Source: JAKACA01 sp050744865 (GTDB lineage Bacteria; Actinomycetota; Acidimicrobiia; Acidimicrobiales; Bog-793). From it: DNA of 64,000 nucleotides. The position numbers and the translations under genes are program-made. The stretch spans positions 74,663-138,662 of the forward strand of contig JBOGHW010000015.1 in the NCBI GenBank assembly GCA_050744865.1, given 5' to 3'. Below are positions 43,401 to 51,247 of the stretch, piece by piece. The first letter of the stretch is position 1. Each line of letters begins with the position of its first letter. The notes below the pieces were generated by a model that was given only the letters and a program-made list of their open reading frames with translations, did not search any database and had not been told where the DNA came from.

Positions 43401-44292
43401 CTTCACTGGTTCGGCTGCGGGCGGCAACACCTTCTCCGCACCCGGCGAGGGCGGGTATGACTTCATCGGCGGCGGAACCAACAACACCCTCGACTGGAGC
43501 GCGGCGCCGTCCGGCGCGTCGGTCATCATTGCTGGCGGGGTCCTCCAGGGTTTGGATGCCGGTGTGAACGGCTCCACTACAGACACCTTCAGCAGTATCC
43601 AGGCCTTCACGCCGGGAATCTCCCCGACCATTACGAGCGCCTCCAGCACGTCGTTCACGGTCGGACGGCGAGGCACCTTCACCGTTACGACCAACGCCTA
43701 CCCGAGCGGTCCCATCGAGACGCTCAGCGACGGCACCGCCACCCTGCCCACCGGCGTGACACTCGTGGACAATCACAACGGCACCGCCACCCTGTCGGGC
43801 AAACCGGCCGCTGACACAGGCGGTACCTACACCTTCACGATCACGGCCGCGAACGGCGTTGGAACCGACGGCACGCAAGTCTTCACCCTGACCGTCATTA
43901 CCCCTGTGCCGGCGGTCAAGACGGTCTCGCCTCGTTCCGGACCGGCCACCGGGGGCACGCCTATCAAGATCATCGGGTCCGGCTTCGTCGCCGGAGCCAA
44001 AGTGGTAGTCGGCCAGGGCTACCCGGCCGGCTTGCACGGCATTGCTGCCACCAACGTCAAGGTCGTCTCCTCCACCGAGATAACGGCCGACACCGGAGGC
44101 AAGGCCAAGGCGGGCAAGTTCAGCGTCTTCGTCATCTCGAGCGGTCTGACGAGCCTGGCCGCCGCCGGGGCCACCTTCACGTACCTGGCCACGGTCAAGA
44201 CGGTCTCGCCCCGTTCCCGTGTGACCGAGGTTGCACCCGCGATACCTGGTCGGGTCGCAGTCTTCAAGAGAGCCAGGGCGATTCAGCGCTGA
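40465..44292 (+). CDS. Giant secreted repeat protein with putative Ig and IPT/TIG domains
   Basis: A signal anchor (LVLFICGSLGAALGVLFLAL, then AHPAEAA cleavage-like site) is followed by about 1000 residues of Ser/Gly/Thr/Asp-rich repeats of about 100 residues, recurring as GGTTF, GSVTFxGxGxxN and LSxxP. These resemble beta-solenoid surface proteins. The C-terminal 250 residues hold a putative Ig domain (FTVGRRGTFTVTTNAYPSG, HNGTATLSGKP) and an IPT/TIG domain (KTVSPRSGPATGGTPIKIIG). A second TIG starts (KTVSPRS) but stops after 30 residues, so the gene looks 3' truncated. The frame is open to GTG 40294; I chose GTG 40465 because it places the signal peptide at the N terminus. Confidence 0.78.
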   Translation: MSVTGRRSAGQAGGHAAGRWLVLFICGSLGAALGVLFLALSLGAHPAEAAVSISCGTSGDTLTVSVSGGAPTGDPLFIADNHHTYSIGFEGSSVCTGATYTDNTYLAVSVDDPYSPAVPVNFEPGDANGVTFSGQAGATNVIDLSGQGPGDSFVVTMNGNSTSSPGTLGGDVEDYFSNVTVVMGAPGGTTFEPSNAGSVTFEGDAVSDIANILALPASTSLLTAEINGNSSTSPGTLSGLASGQPDSFFDIGQVNGNPGSGGTTFDAGDTASSLQYGGLGSGENSLSFASISTVDSLFLNAASGVDSAVLVASGQPSGTTIATFSGISNFGACDSGTGCASTDFAPGVGATESFVGEGSSNTLDYSNVSASAGGVDVNESSGSGTATDDSAGDVSFSGVQAVLGTPSNDVFAVGTGSVDIVGEGGSDEVTLATDPAEISVQLSYGASSSNCPAASGQEVATITIGSAVDCATDITTFVGSSSGATDFVSDGYGGHIFAANGNDNTLSLSSAPHSLTSVVVDAAGNCSPLPDCVTGLDANDDTTGTGSSSQDSFSGIQAFDGAPGGGTTFQSNAAAGLSFNAEGATDDILDLSTAPVGTTVRDSGCDGTVIGRSTTSIFNGIAEFVGSSAGGTNFVASASSVIGAGQWATGSVTFTGQGQGNSLDLSDLPTSTTVAVPTSAAMGSVSVSGSTYETFQDVQSIVGSDAGGTTFANPDTGGASPVGGFTFTGQGSGNTLSFADSGLTGGVAFFLDPNGQGQEVADPGGGPDLFTDVGNIVGSGGNDEFSGGPGNYSITDSGSSNTLSYLSAPAGITVSLDAGDATVSGGYGGLTTATGVTTFVGSASGNNSFAADAYGGYSFEAPSGSSGNSLSFAGVEADTAVSGVMVAITSSTGDGTATGLSNSVTGNSSDSFQNIQSFTGSRYSDSFSVGAGSFSISDGPGNDSVSLASATSGVSFALGSAPQTVTGSGVDDSISGFETFTGSAAGGNTFSAPGEGGYDFIGGGTNNTLDWSAAPSGASVIIAGGVLQGLDAGVNGSTTDTFSSIQAFTPGISPTITSASSTSFTVGRRGTFTVTTNAYPSGPIETLSDGTATLPTGVTLVDNHNGTATLSGKPAADTGGTYTFTITAANGVGTDGTQVFTLTVITPVPAVKTVSPRSGPATGGTPIKIIGSGFVAGAKVVVGQGYPAGLHGIAATNVKVVSSTEITADTGGKAKAGKFSVFVISSGLTSLAAAGATFTYLATVKTVSPRSRVTEVAPAIPGRVAVFKRARAIQR

Positions 44293-44426
44293 GTTTCGAG
44301 GTGCGCCCAGCTACTCTTGCGCTTCGGTTGGGCTGGCTCGCTGCGCAAGTAGACGCTTATCCAATGGCCAGTCGGACCGTGTCCGCCTCCCGACTTTCTT
44401 CGTTGCCGGCGCAGCTGCTCGATCTT

Positions 44427-44620
44427 TCACTTGCGTGAGAGAGCCCAAGTGTCGGCCGTCGGCTCTTGAGGAACACCGCCGAACAAGACGGTGAGCGATC
44501 TCGCTCCTGGGCCCATGCCAAAGGGAGAGGTCGAACGCCGAACAGGATCGAGCGCCTGTAGCTGGGTCGTACGCGAGCGAGGCGCCACTACGAGCTGGAG
44601 GCGCGACCGAGGTTGGCACG
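44427..44620 (-). pseudogene. Degenerate kelch-repeat gene fragment
   Basis: In one frame the minus strand reads GARSLTVLFGGVPQEPTADT and in another PPARSGASLAYDPATGARS, which are consecutive parts of a kelch-type propeller split by a frameshift. The terminal 83 bp (44427-44509) is about 85 percent identical to 57397-57479, which ends a similar fragment. No start or full repeat set exists. The rest of the 44293-44806 gap holds nothing else I can identify. Confidence 0.65.
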
Positions 44621-44806
44621 GACGTCCAGCTCGAGCCCCCTTCTCAACGAACGTGCCACCGAACCGCTGCGTCGGTTGCGGCGTCAACTCGAGCTGTCGC
44701 CACGTCGCTCTCAACACGACTCTCTCGTCTGAATCCCCACTCGAGACCGTAGGACCTTCGGCGTACGTCGACGACCAGAGCAGCCTGGCAAGGTAACTTC
44801 AGACAG

Positions 44807-45351
44807 ATGAGGATCGAGCGTCACGAAGAGCCCGTCGCCTCCGACGACTTGATCGCGGCTGGCGCCGTCTACGCGGCGGCGTTCGACCAACATCCCTACG
44901 CGGAAGGCCCGGACAGCGCCGACGGCTTCTACGAGCGGGTCGCGAGGTACGGGTCGCGCTCCGGCTTCCGCTTGTCTCTCTGTCGTTCAGCCGGCGACGT
45001 GATCGGTCTCGCATTGAGCGTTCATGCCTATCCCGGGGACTGGTGGCGGGACCGATGTGCGGAGGCACTCGGTGCTGAGCGTTCCGCGCAGTGGCTTGAG
45101 CCGGTCATCCGCGAGGTCGTCCACGTCGCCGTCTCGCCGCTGTACCAGCGCCAAGGTGTTGGACGGCTGCTGACTGAGGACTCGCTCGCTGATCCAGAAG
45201 CGGCAAGCGTGGTGCTCAGCTGCAGCCCCCTGGACCGGCGCAAAGGCTCTATCTGTCGTGCGGATTCCAGCTGCTCACGAACGACTTTCGGACTTCGCCT
45301 GACCAGAAGGGCTTCTGGCTCATGGCGAGGCGACCGACGCAGAGGTCGTAG
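44807..45351 (+). pseudogene. GNAT acetyltransferase with a frameshift
   Basis: The first 140 residues read as a GNAT protein: FDQHPYAEGPDSADGFYERV at the N terminus, VVHVAVSPLYQRQGVGRLL with the acetyl-CoA loop, and VLSCSPLD. Around 45230 the frame changes; continuing in the next frame gives PAQRLYLSCGFQLLTNDF and PDQKGFWLMARRPTQRS, ending at TAG 45349-45351, which is the expected GNAT C terminus. The unshifted frame instead continues as basic filler to 45403. The lesion is a single indel within cctggaccggcgcaaagg. It is either a sequencing error or a genuine mutation. Confidence 0.7.
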
Positions 45352-45360
45352 CGACACGGC

Positions 45361-46383
45361 CTATGTGCTGTGTTGGCGGATGTGCTCGTCCTCGAGGTCG
45401 TAGTCGAACATGGAGGGCAGGTAGTTGTCGAGAGCGACGCCGGTGCTGCCGCCTGCAGCAGCGACCAGCCAGTCGAGCTCGTCGGCCACGGTGCGGGCGT
45501 AGTCACCTACCGCCTTGTAGCCGAAGGCAGTCGCGGCGTTGGTGTCCAAGGCGACGGGCGGGATCCTGTCCCACGGATGCGCTCCCAGCCCTGTTGGGTC
45601 CGTACCGTCAAGAAGGATCTCGTCCCAGGCGTGCCCGAGGTGAGTGGCGATGACTTGAGCGATCTGACGTCCGTCCGGACAGTCGGGGTCGGCGCAGTTG
45701 AGGACGCGCTGGCCCGGCTTGCCAGCCGCCACCTCGACCAACGCAGCGATGTTGAGCGCCGCACTGGGATGGTCGGCCCCGGCTCCGCGCCGGGCGAGAA
45801 ACACTGCGGGTCGTCGGTCGAGAACACGTCTCAAGAACACCCACTCCCTCGGCTGGCGAGACCAAGCCCCATGGACCTTGGACGCACGCACCACGGTGAC
45901 GGGGTGGCCACTGTCGAGCAGGACCTCCTCTGCTGCGACTTTGTTGGGACCGTAGCCTTGGCGGGAGTCGTAGTCGACGTCGTTGGGCCGGAGCGTCGGC
46001 TGCAGCTCTTGGATCGGTAGCTCGAAGTGGGGAGGCTCGTCGGAGTTGCTGTGGCGGCCGGCATCGTCGACATAGACGGCCTTGGACGAGATCATCACCG
46101 TCGAGGACACGTCACCGATCAGAGGAAGCAGCATGGCCGCTTGCGCAGCCGTGTAGCAGGCGCAGTCCAATAGCAAATCCGCGCCATCGCCTACCAGGCA
46201 GGCAAGAGCTTGTCTGTCGTTGCGGTCCGCCCGCACAAAGGTCCCACCAGCACCCTCAAGCTCCGAGGGCACATGGGTCGGATCCCTGCCGGTCACCACC
46301 ACGTTCCACCCGCCGGCGAGCAAGGATCGGGCTGTTGCCCATCCGATCGCCCCCGTTCCCCCGAGGATCACTGCACGCGACAC
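45361..46383 (-). CDS. NAD-dependent epimerase/reductase (extended SDR)
   Basis: The 340-residue protein has a Rossmann start SRAVILGGTGAIGWATARSL (GGTGAIG nucleotide loop), VISSKAVYVDD in place of the catalytic Ser segment and DSRQGYGPNKVAAEEVLL, where Tyr-x3-Lys is the active-site YxxxK pair (YGPNK). The C terminus lacks membrane segments. The substrate is unknown; it belongs to the broad NAD-dependent epimerase/dehydratase group. I chose GTG 46383 because it opens directly before the Rossmann strand; the upstream frame is antisense to the aldehyde dehydrogenase gene. Confidence 0.87.
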   Translation of the reverse strand: MSRAVILGGTGAIGWATARSLLAGGWNVVVTGRDPTHVPSELEGAGGTFVRADRNDRQALACLVGDGADLLLDCACYTAAQAAMLLPLIGDVSSTVMISSKAVYVDDAGRHSNSDEPPHFELPIQELQPTLRPNDVDYDSRQGYGPNKVAAEEVLLDSGHPVTVVRASKVHGAWSRQPREWVFLRRVLDRRPAVFLARRGAGADHPSAALNIAALVEVAAGKPGQRVLNCADPDCPDGRQIAQVIATHLGHAWDEILLDGTDPTGLGAHPWDRIPPVALDTNAATAFGYKAVGDYARTVADELDWLVAAAGGSTGVALDNYLPSMFDYDLEDEHIRQHST

Positions 46384-46469
46384 GGCATAGACCGTAGTGA
46401 TCTGCTGAGCAGGCCTGAGGCACTTCAACGGGTGGTGTCGTCGGCGAGCTGGTGAAGCCGCCAGGCCAC

Positions 46470-47957
46470 CTAGAGCGGCGGCGGCGTCAGCACCGGGGCT
46501 GGGTAGACGATCGTCTTGGGCTCGGTGAACGCCTCCATCACCGAGGCCCCCCCGACCCGGCCAATACCGCTCAGGGAACCGGCTCGGCCACCGAAGGGGA
46601 GGTGCGACTCCCAGAGATTCGTCGAGGCGTTTATGTTGACCCACCCGAAACTGGCCGCCTCGGCGAAAGCCAGCGCTCGCGCCAAGTCGGCAGTGAACAC
46701 GGCTGTTGTGAGTCCGTACCCACCGGTGTTCGCCCGCTCGAGCGCCTCGGCCGCCGAGGAGATCTCGATGACAGGGACGACCGGCCCGAACGTCTCCTCC
46801 CGGGCGATGAGCATGTCTGGGGTGACGCCGTCGAGGACTGTCGGCTCGCAGAACAACCGGGTCGGGAAACCGCTGGCGCGGTAGCCGCCGGTGCAGATGC
46901 GGGCGCCGCTGTCGGCGGCCTGGGTCACGTGGGCTTCGAACTTGGCGGCGACGGGCTCGTTGTTGAGCGGGCCCATCGTCGTGTGGTCGTCGAAGGGGTC
47001 GCCCAGCCGAACGTGCTGGCGGGTTGCCTCGACCACGCGCTCGACGAACTCGGCGCGCACGTCGCGGTGCACGAGGAAGCGCTCGCCCGCCGTGCAGCTC
47101 TGGCCGGCGCACAGGTAGGCGGCCTCGAGCGCCGCCGTCGCCGCAAGCTCCAGATCCGCATCTTCCAGGACGATCAGTGGCCCGTTGCCGCCGAGCTCGA
47201 GCACCTGGGCACGCCCGCTCGCACGCGCCGCCACGAGCGCGCCCGTGAGGACGCTCCCGACGAACCCGACCCCGGCCACCGCCTGGTGGCCGACGACGGC
47301 GTCGCCGACAACGGGCCCCTCACCGGTGACGAAGTTGAACACTCCGGACAAGCCGCCGTTCTCGCTGTCACCGTAAGCCGAGAACGCATCGTGCAGCACC
47401 TCGGCCAGCAGCGCTGTGCAGGCCGCGGTGGTTGCCGGCGGAGCCCAGACCACGGTGTTGCCAGCCGCCAGCGCCGGAGCGAAGATCTCGGCGCCCATCG
47501 TGTAGGGCCAGTTCCACGGCGTCACGACCCCTATCACGCCAAGTGGCACACGACTGACGATAACCCGGCGGCCGGCAGAAGTGGAAGGCGGCACCTGGCC
47601 GCTCAACCGCTTGGCGTCCTCGCCGGCCATGGACAGGTACACGGCCAGCTCGTCGACCTCGTCGTACGCTTCGGCAACGAGTGGCTTGCCCTGGTCCTCG
47701 GTCAGGGCGCGGGCGAGCTCGTCACGACGCAGGGTGACGGCGGCGGCGGCCGCTGTGAGTACCTCGGCACGATCGAAGGGAGACAGCCCAGCCCAAGCCG
47801 GGAAGGCTCTGCGAGCCGCCTCGACGGCAGCTCCTGCCTGGGCCGCGCTGGCCATCGGGATAGATGCAAAGTCCTCACCGCTCGAAGGGCTGGTCGCCGG
47901 CGCCAACTCGGCCCCCTCGACGAACTCGCCGCCGATGAGCAGCCTGTACTTGCGCAT
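46470..47957 (-). CDS. Aldehyde dehydrogenase (NAD(P)+)
   Basis: The 495-residue protein oxidises an aldehyde to an acid with NAD(P)+. All catalytic elements are visible: VVTPWNWPYTMGAEIFAPAL, the general-base Glu in LELGGNGPLIV and the nucleophile Cys in CAGQSCTAGERFLVH, plus EETFGPVVPVIE and NINASTNLWESHLPFGG. Substrate class cannot be decided. ATG 47957 follows AGGAGG by 5 nt, better than ATG 47993. It is upstream of the SDR gene on the same strand, so the two may act on the same substrate. Confidence 0.93.
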   Translation of the reverse strand: MRKYRLLIGGEFVEGAELAPATSPSSGEDFASIPMASAAQAGAAVEAARRAFPAWAGLSPFDRAEVLTAAAAAVTLRRDELARALTEDQGKPLVAEAYDEVDELAVYLSMAGEDAKRLSGQVPPSTSAGRRVIVSRVPLGVIGVVTPWNWPYTMGAEIFAPALAAGNTVVWAPPATTAACTALLAEVLHDAFSAYGDSENGGLSGVFNFVTGEGPVVGDAVVGHQAVAGVGFVGSVLTGALVAARASGRAQVLELGGNGPLIVLEDADLELAATAALEAAYLCAGQSCTAGERFLVHRDVRAEFVERVVEATRQHVRLGDPFDDHTTMGPLNNEPVAAKFEAHVTQAADSGARICTGGYRASGFPTRLFCEPTVLDGVTPDMLIAREETFGPVVPVIEISSAAEALERANTGGYGLTTAVFTADLARALAFAEAASFGWVNINASTNLWESHLPFGGRAGSLSGIGRVGGASVMEAFTEPKTIVYPAPVLTPPPL

Positions 47958-48035
47958 CACGCCTCCTGCCGGTCGCGCCACAAGCGCTGCCAATGGTCCT
48001 GGCGGGATCGTACCGCCGGCACTTTCCTGACGCGT

Positions 48036-48599
48036 TCAGTTGGCCAACGCTCGTAGTTCGGCCATGGAGCTCTTCATGATCACGGGCAGGCTCGTGTCGT
48101 CACCGCTGCTCGCCCAGCGCTCGATCGCGACACGGAGCACGGCCATCCCGGCCTCGGCGGCCAGAGTCGCCTGCAGCTCGCCGACGCCCCGCTGGCGCAA
48201 GATGGCGGCCACGGCTGCGGCATAATCGGCCACCTTGGTCAGCTCGCGTTCTCGAAGCTCCGGGTTGGAGGCGATCACGGCTTGGCGCTGGGCGGTCAGA
48301 TCGCGACGGGCTTCGCCGAGAAAGGCGGCTGCGGCATCCAGGCCGCAGGCGACTGCCTCAAGGGGCGCGTCCCCTGCGGGCGCGCCAGCAACACCCGACA
48401 CGATCCGTTCCTTGAGCAGTGCGGAGCCGCCGAAGAGAACTTCACGCTTGTCGGCGAAGTGGCGGAAGAAGGTCCGTTCGGTCACACCGGCCCTGGCGGC
48501 GATCTCAGCGGCGGTGGCCTGGTCGAACCCGAGCTCTGAGAAGAGGGCGAGAGCGGCCTCCTGGAGCCGACCCCGACTATCCGGCTCCCATCGACCCAT
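48036..48599 (-). CDS. TetR-family transcriptional regulator
   Basis: The 187-residue protein has an N-terminal TetR HTH (FDQATAAEIAARAGVTERTFFRHF) and a helical ligand domain typical of actinobacterial TetR proteins with C-terminal MKSSMAELRALAN. It is divergent from an SDR gene; the 90-bp space between them carries a 13-bp-arm perfect inverted repeat that overlaps the SDR promoter, so the regulator probably represses the SDR gene and itself. GGAG lies 4 nt before ATG 48599. Confidence 0.92.
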   Translation of the reverse strand: MGRWEPDSRGRLQEAALALFSELGFDQATAAEIAARAGVTERTFFRHFADKREVLFGGSALLKERIVSGVAGAPAGDAPLEAVACGLDAAAAFLGEARRDLTAQRQAVIASNPELRERELTKVADYAAAVAAILRQRGVGELQATLAAEAGMAVLRVAIERWASSGDDTSLPVIMKSSMAELRALAN

Positions 48600-48616
48600 G
48601 ATCTCCGTCCTCTGTG

Positions 48617-48646
48617 TTGACAGTCACTGACATCAGCTCCTATAGT
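48617..48646 (+). promoter_or_regulatory. Sigma70-type promoter of the SDR gene
   Basis: TTGACA (48617-48622) and TATAGT (48641-48646) are separated by 18 bp. The -10 box lies inside the left arm of the inverted repeat 48640-48672, so a bound TetR dimer would block RNA polymerase. The next start codon is ATG 48690. Confidence 0.7.
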
Positions 48647-48672
48647 GATGTCTGTTACCGACATCACTATAG
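48640..48672. promoter_or_regulatory. TetR operator, 13-bp perfect inverted repeat
   Basis: CTATAGTGATGTC (48640-48652) is repeated as its exact complement GACATCACTATAG (48660-48672) with a 7-nt spacer. It lies midway between divergent tetR (start 48599) and SDR (start 48690) genes and overlaps the SDR -10 box. An imperfect extra half-site (cactgacatcag) is at 48625. Confidence 0.85.
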
Positions 48673-48689
48673 GTCTACGGAGGTCTGTC

Positions 48690-49613
48690 ATGAGAGTCTT
48701 TGTCACCGGCGCATCGGGCTGGATCGGCTCAGCCGTCGTGAGCGAGCTCCTCGGCGCCGACCACGAGGTCGTCGGCCTGGCTCGCTCCGACACATCGGCC
48801 AAAGCGCTGCAAGCCGCAGGCGTCATCGTCCAGCATGGTGACCTCGACGATCCCGTTGGCCTGGCCAAGGCGGCCGCCGACTCCGACGGCGTCATCCACC
48901 TGGCGTTCCAGCACCAGGTGGCCTTTGGCGGCGACTTCGCCACCGCGGCAGCCGTCGATCGGCGGGCCGTGGAGGCTATGGGCGCCGCCCTGGCCGGCTC
49001 CGACCGCCCCTTCGTGCTCGCCTCGGGCGTGGTCGGTCTGGCCCTCGGGCGGGTAGCCACTGAGAACGACGGGATGGTGCCCGGCGCCGAGGTTCGGGCT
49101 AATCCCGCAGGGGTCCGTGCGGCCACGGCCCTGCTCACCCTGTCGTTGAGGGGCATCGGGGTGCGTTGCTCGGTGCTGCGTTTCTCGCCGACAGTCCACG
49201 GAGACGGCGACAACGGGTTCATCGCCACGTTCGTCCGTATCGCCCGCCAGCGCGGTGTCGCCGCTTACGTCGGGGACGGCGCCAACCGGTGGCCCGCGGT
49301 GCACCGCTCCGACGCGGCCCGCCTTGCCCGTCTGGCGGTCGAAGCCGCTCCCGCCGGCTCGGTCCTGCACGCCGTTGCCGACCAAGGCGTTCGCTTCCGG
49401 GAGATCGCCGAGGCGTTGGGACGCCACCTGAACGTCCCCACGACTTCGGTGGCGCCCGAAGATGCCGTCGAGCACTTCGGGATGCTGGGCCGCTTCGCCG
49501 GCCTGGACAGTCCGGTCAGTTCCACCATCACTCGGGAGCTACTCGGATGGGATCCGACCGGGCCGAGTCTTCTCGAAGACCTGGAACAAGGTCACTACTT
49601 CCGTCCGGCATGA
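48690..49613 (+). CDS. NAD-dependent epimerase/dehydratase (atypical SDR)
   Basis: The 307-residue protein has the Rossmann start MRVFVTGASGWIGSAVVSEL (TGASGWIG loop) and the NAD-binding HGDLDDPVGLAKAA. It resembles the 3-beta-hydroxysteroid dehydrogenase/isomerase-like group that TetR regulators often control. A clear active-site Tyr-x3-Lys is not visible, so the catalytic chemistry is uncertain; VLRFSPTVHGDGDNG is a substrate-loop feature of the group. CGGAGG is 8 nt before ATG 48690. The divergent TetR gene and shared operator imply substrate induction. Confidence 0.9.
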   Translation: MRVFVTGASGWIGSAVVSELLGADHEVVGLARSDTSAKALQAAGVIVQHGDLDDPVGLAKAAADSDGVIHLAFQHQVAFGGDFATAAAVDRRAVEAMGAALAGSDRPFVLASGVVGLALGRVATENDGMVPGAEVRANPAGVRAATALLTLSLRGIGVRCSVLRFSPTVHGDGDNGFIATFVRIARQRGVAAYVGDGANRWPAVHRSDAARLARLAVEAAPAGSVLHAVADQGVRFREIAEALGRHLNVPTTSVAPEDAVEHFGMLGRFAGLDSPVSSTITRELLGWDPTGPSLLEDLEQGHYFRPA

Positions 49614-49662
49614 TTGGCTCCACGACCTTGGCGGCGACACCGACGAGCGGTACCGTTAGCCC

Positions 49663-50247
49663 ATGACGGAGGCAGAGTCCGCTTGGGAGCCCCCACCTTG
49701 GGAGCCACCACTGGCGGGCACCGAGTCTGAGCAGCTGATCGGCGCCATCGAGCGCCAGCGTGCGACGTTCCAGTGGAAGACCGAGGGGCTCGACGCAGCC
49801 GGCCTACGGCGGCAGATCGGCAACTCGGCGCTCACCCTCGGAGGGCTCCTCAAACACTTGGCGCTCGTCGAGGACTTCATGTTCACCACCAAGCTGACCG
49901 GCGATCCGGTCGGTCCGCCGTGGGAGGAATGCGGCCTCGACGAACGCGATGAGGACTGGGAGTTCACGTCAGCCCTCGACGACACTCCGGAGTACCTATA
50001 CGCGCTCTGGGGCGGCGCGGTCCTTCGGTCTCGAGAGCGGCTCGAAGCCGTGCTGCGTAACGCCGGCGCCGACCAGCCTGTCCACATGGGGCCCGAAGAC
50101 AGCCGGGCGAGCCTGCGCCGGCTTCTCTGCGATCTGATAGAGGAGTACGCCCGCCACACCGGGCACGCCGACCTACTGCGGGAAGCGGTCGACGGACGCG
50201 TCGGCGAGGATCCGCCAGAAGACTGGCAGCCGAGAGGCTTAGCCTGA
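49663..50247 (+). CDS. DinB family protein (DUF664-like)
   Basis: The 194-residue protein is a four-helix DinB-type protein. It has the metal-binding pattern of the family: His in LLKHLALVEDFMF and a second His pair in EEYARHTGHADLLREAVDG, matching DUF664 proteins of actinobacteria. Some relatives are bacillithiol- or mycothiol-dependent transferases or isomerases. The function is unknown here. It is 50 nt after the SDR gene and 14 nt before a second DinB gene, so the two DinB genes form a small operon. Confidence 0.9.
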   Translation: MTEAESAWEPPPWEPPLAGTESEQLIGAIERQRATFQWKTEGLDAAGLRRQIGNSALTLGGLLKHLALVEDFMFTTKLTGDPVGPPWEECGLDERDEDWEFTSALDDTPEYLYALWGGAVLRSRERLEAVLRNAGADQPVHMGPEDSRASLRRLLCDLIEEYARHTGHADLLREAVDGRVGEDPPEDWQPRGLA

Positions 50248-50261
50248 CGCCGCGTCAGCCC

Positions 50262-50741
50262 ATGTCGATCGCGGAGATCCTGTCCGTCCTCCGGGAGACC
50301 CCAGGACGACTTCGTGACCTGACGGGTGACCTCACTGAGTCCCAGCTGCACACCTCGCCCGAGCCAGGCGAGTGGTCCCTCACCGAGACGCTTGCCCATC
50401 TGCGCTCGTGTGCCGACATGTGGGGTGACGCCATCGACACAATCCTCGCCACCGATCACCCCACGATACGAGCGGTCAACCCGACCACTTGGATAAAGAG
50501 CACGGACTATCTCGAGCTCGACTTCGCCCCGTCGTTTCTGGCGTTCACCAAGCAGCGCCGCCGTCTGCTGTCCCTGCTGGGGCCATTACCGACGTCGGCG
50601 TGGTCGCGGAGTGCCACGGTGCTGGGCGGGGGCAAGCCGCTCGAGAGCACCGTGCATAGGTACGCGTACCGGTTGGCTCGTCACGAACGGACCCACTGGA
50701 GACAGGTGTCCAAGACGGTGAGGGCTCTGCCACCGGACTGA
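50262..50741 (+). CDS. DinB superfamily protein
   Basis: The 159-residue protein is a second DinB-fold protein of a different subfamily (DinB_2): GEWSLTETLAHLRSCADMWG gives the first metal His, and YRLARHERTHWRQVSKTV the other His pair. It probably has a divalent-metal site and a thiol-dependent or hydrolase-like role; the substrate is not readable. It is the last gene of the pair, followed directly by an inverted repeat. Confidence 0.88.
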   Translation: MSIAEILSVLRETPGRLRDLTGDLTESQLHTSPEPGEWSLTETLAHLRSCADMWGDAIDTILATDHPTIRAVNPTTWIKSTDYLELDFAPSFLAFTKQRRRLLSLLGPLPTSAWSRSATVLGGGKPLESTVHRYAYRLARHERTHWRQVSKTVRALPPD

Positions 50742-50751
50742 GGTGGGAAAG

Positions 50752-50779
50752 GCGTCGAATCGGTGTCACCATTCGACGT
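50752..50779 (+). terminator. Inverted repeat directly after the DinB pair
   Basis: GCGTCGAAT and ATTCGACG(T) flank ggtgtcacc, itself partly self-complementary, giving a stem with one unpaired base about 10 nt after the TGA of the second DinB gene. There is no T-run, so it would be a non-classical terminator or processing site. Confidence 0.45.
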
Positions 50780-51247
50780 AGGGGCCCCACGACGTTACCC
50801 ACTTGAAACGACACACACGATGCCGGAGTAAGCGGTCCTGTTCTATGCCCCGCTCGACGACTCCGGCGAGGAGGACTGCCTGAGGAAGAGTCCGGTCGAC
50901 GGGCAAACGACATTAGAGACTTCGGCGACGCCGCTCGGGAGCTTCTCCAAGTTCCAGCACATCTTTCACCAAGCTTGCCCTGCCGGTTTAGCCGTCCGAC
51001 CACCGGAGGGTGCTCGCAGTGCTCGGCTTCTTCGACTACTGACTGAAGGGACGCATCATCGGGAAGTGCCCACCGCACGAGAGGGTCCTGGTCGCATTCG
51101 GTGGCGAGCGGGGCCCGGCTCGTGCATCTTGGCTTCGACCAGCCGACTGTGCGGCGCCTGGTCGGCGATGCCCGACTCTGGGCACACCGGCGGTTGGTCT
51201 GGCATACTCTCTGTCGGATTCCCAGGGTGTGAAAGGGGGTACCAGCC
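50780..51247. other. Gene-free stretch before the large adhesin gene
   Basis: I see no coding sequence with recognisable family features in this stretch on either strand. Near its right edge are CATACT (possible -10, 51201 region) and, 8 nt before the ATG at 51248, GGGGG as ribosome binding site, so it contains the promoter and leader of the adhesin gene. Confidence 0.4.

Noticed and set aside
46452..48056. 534-codon plus-strand frame opposite the aldehyde dehydrogenase
   Set aside because: The aldehyde dehydrogenase catalytic residues are on the minus strand; this frame has no recognisable features.
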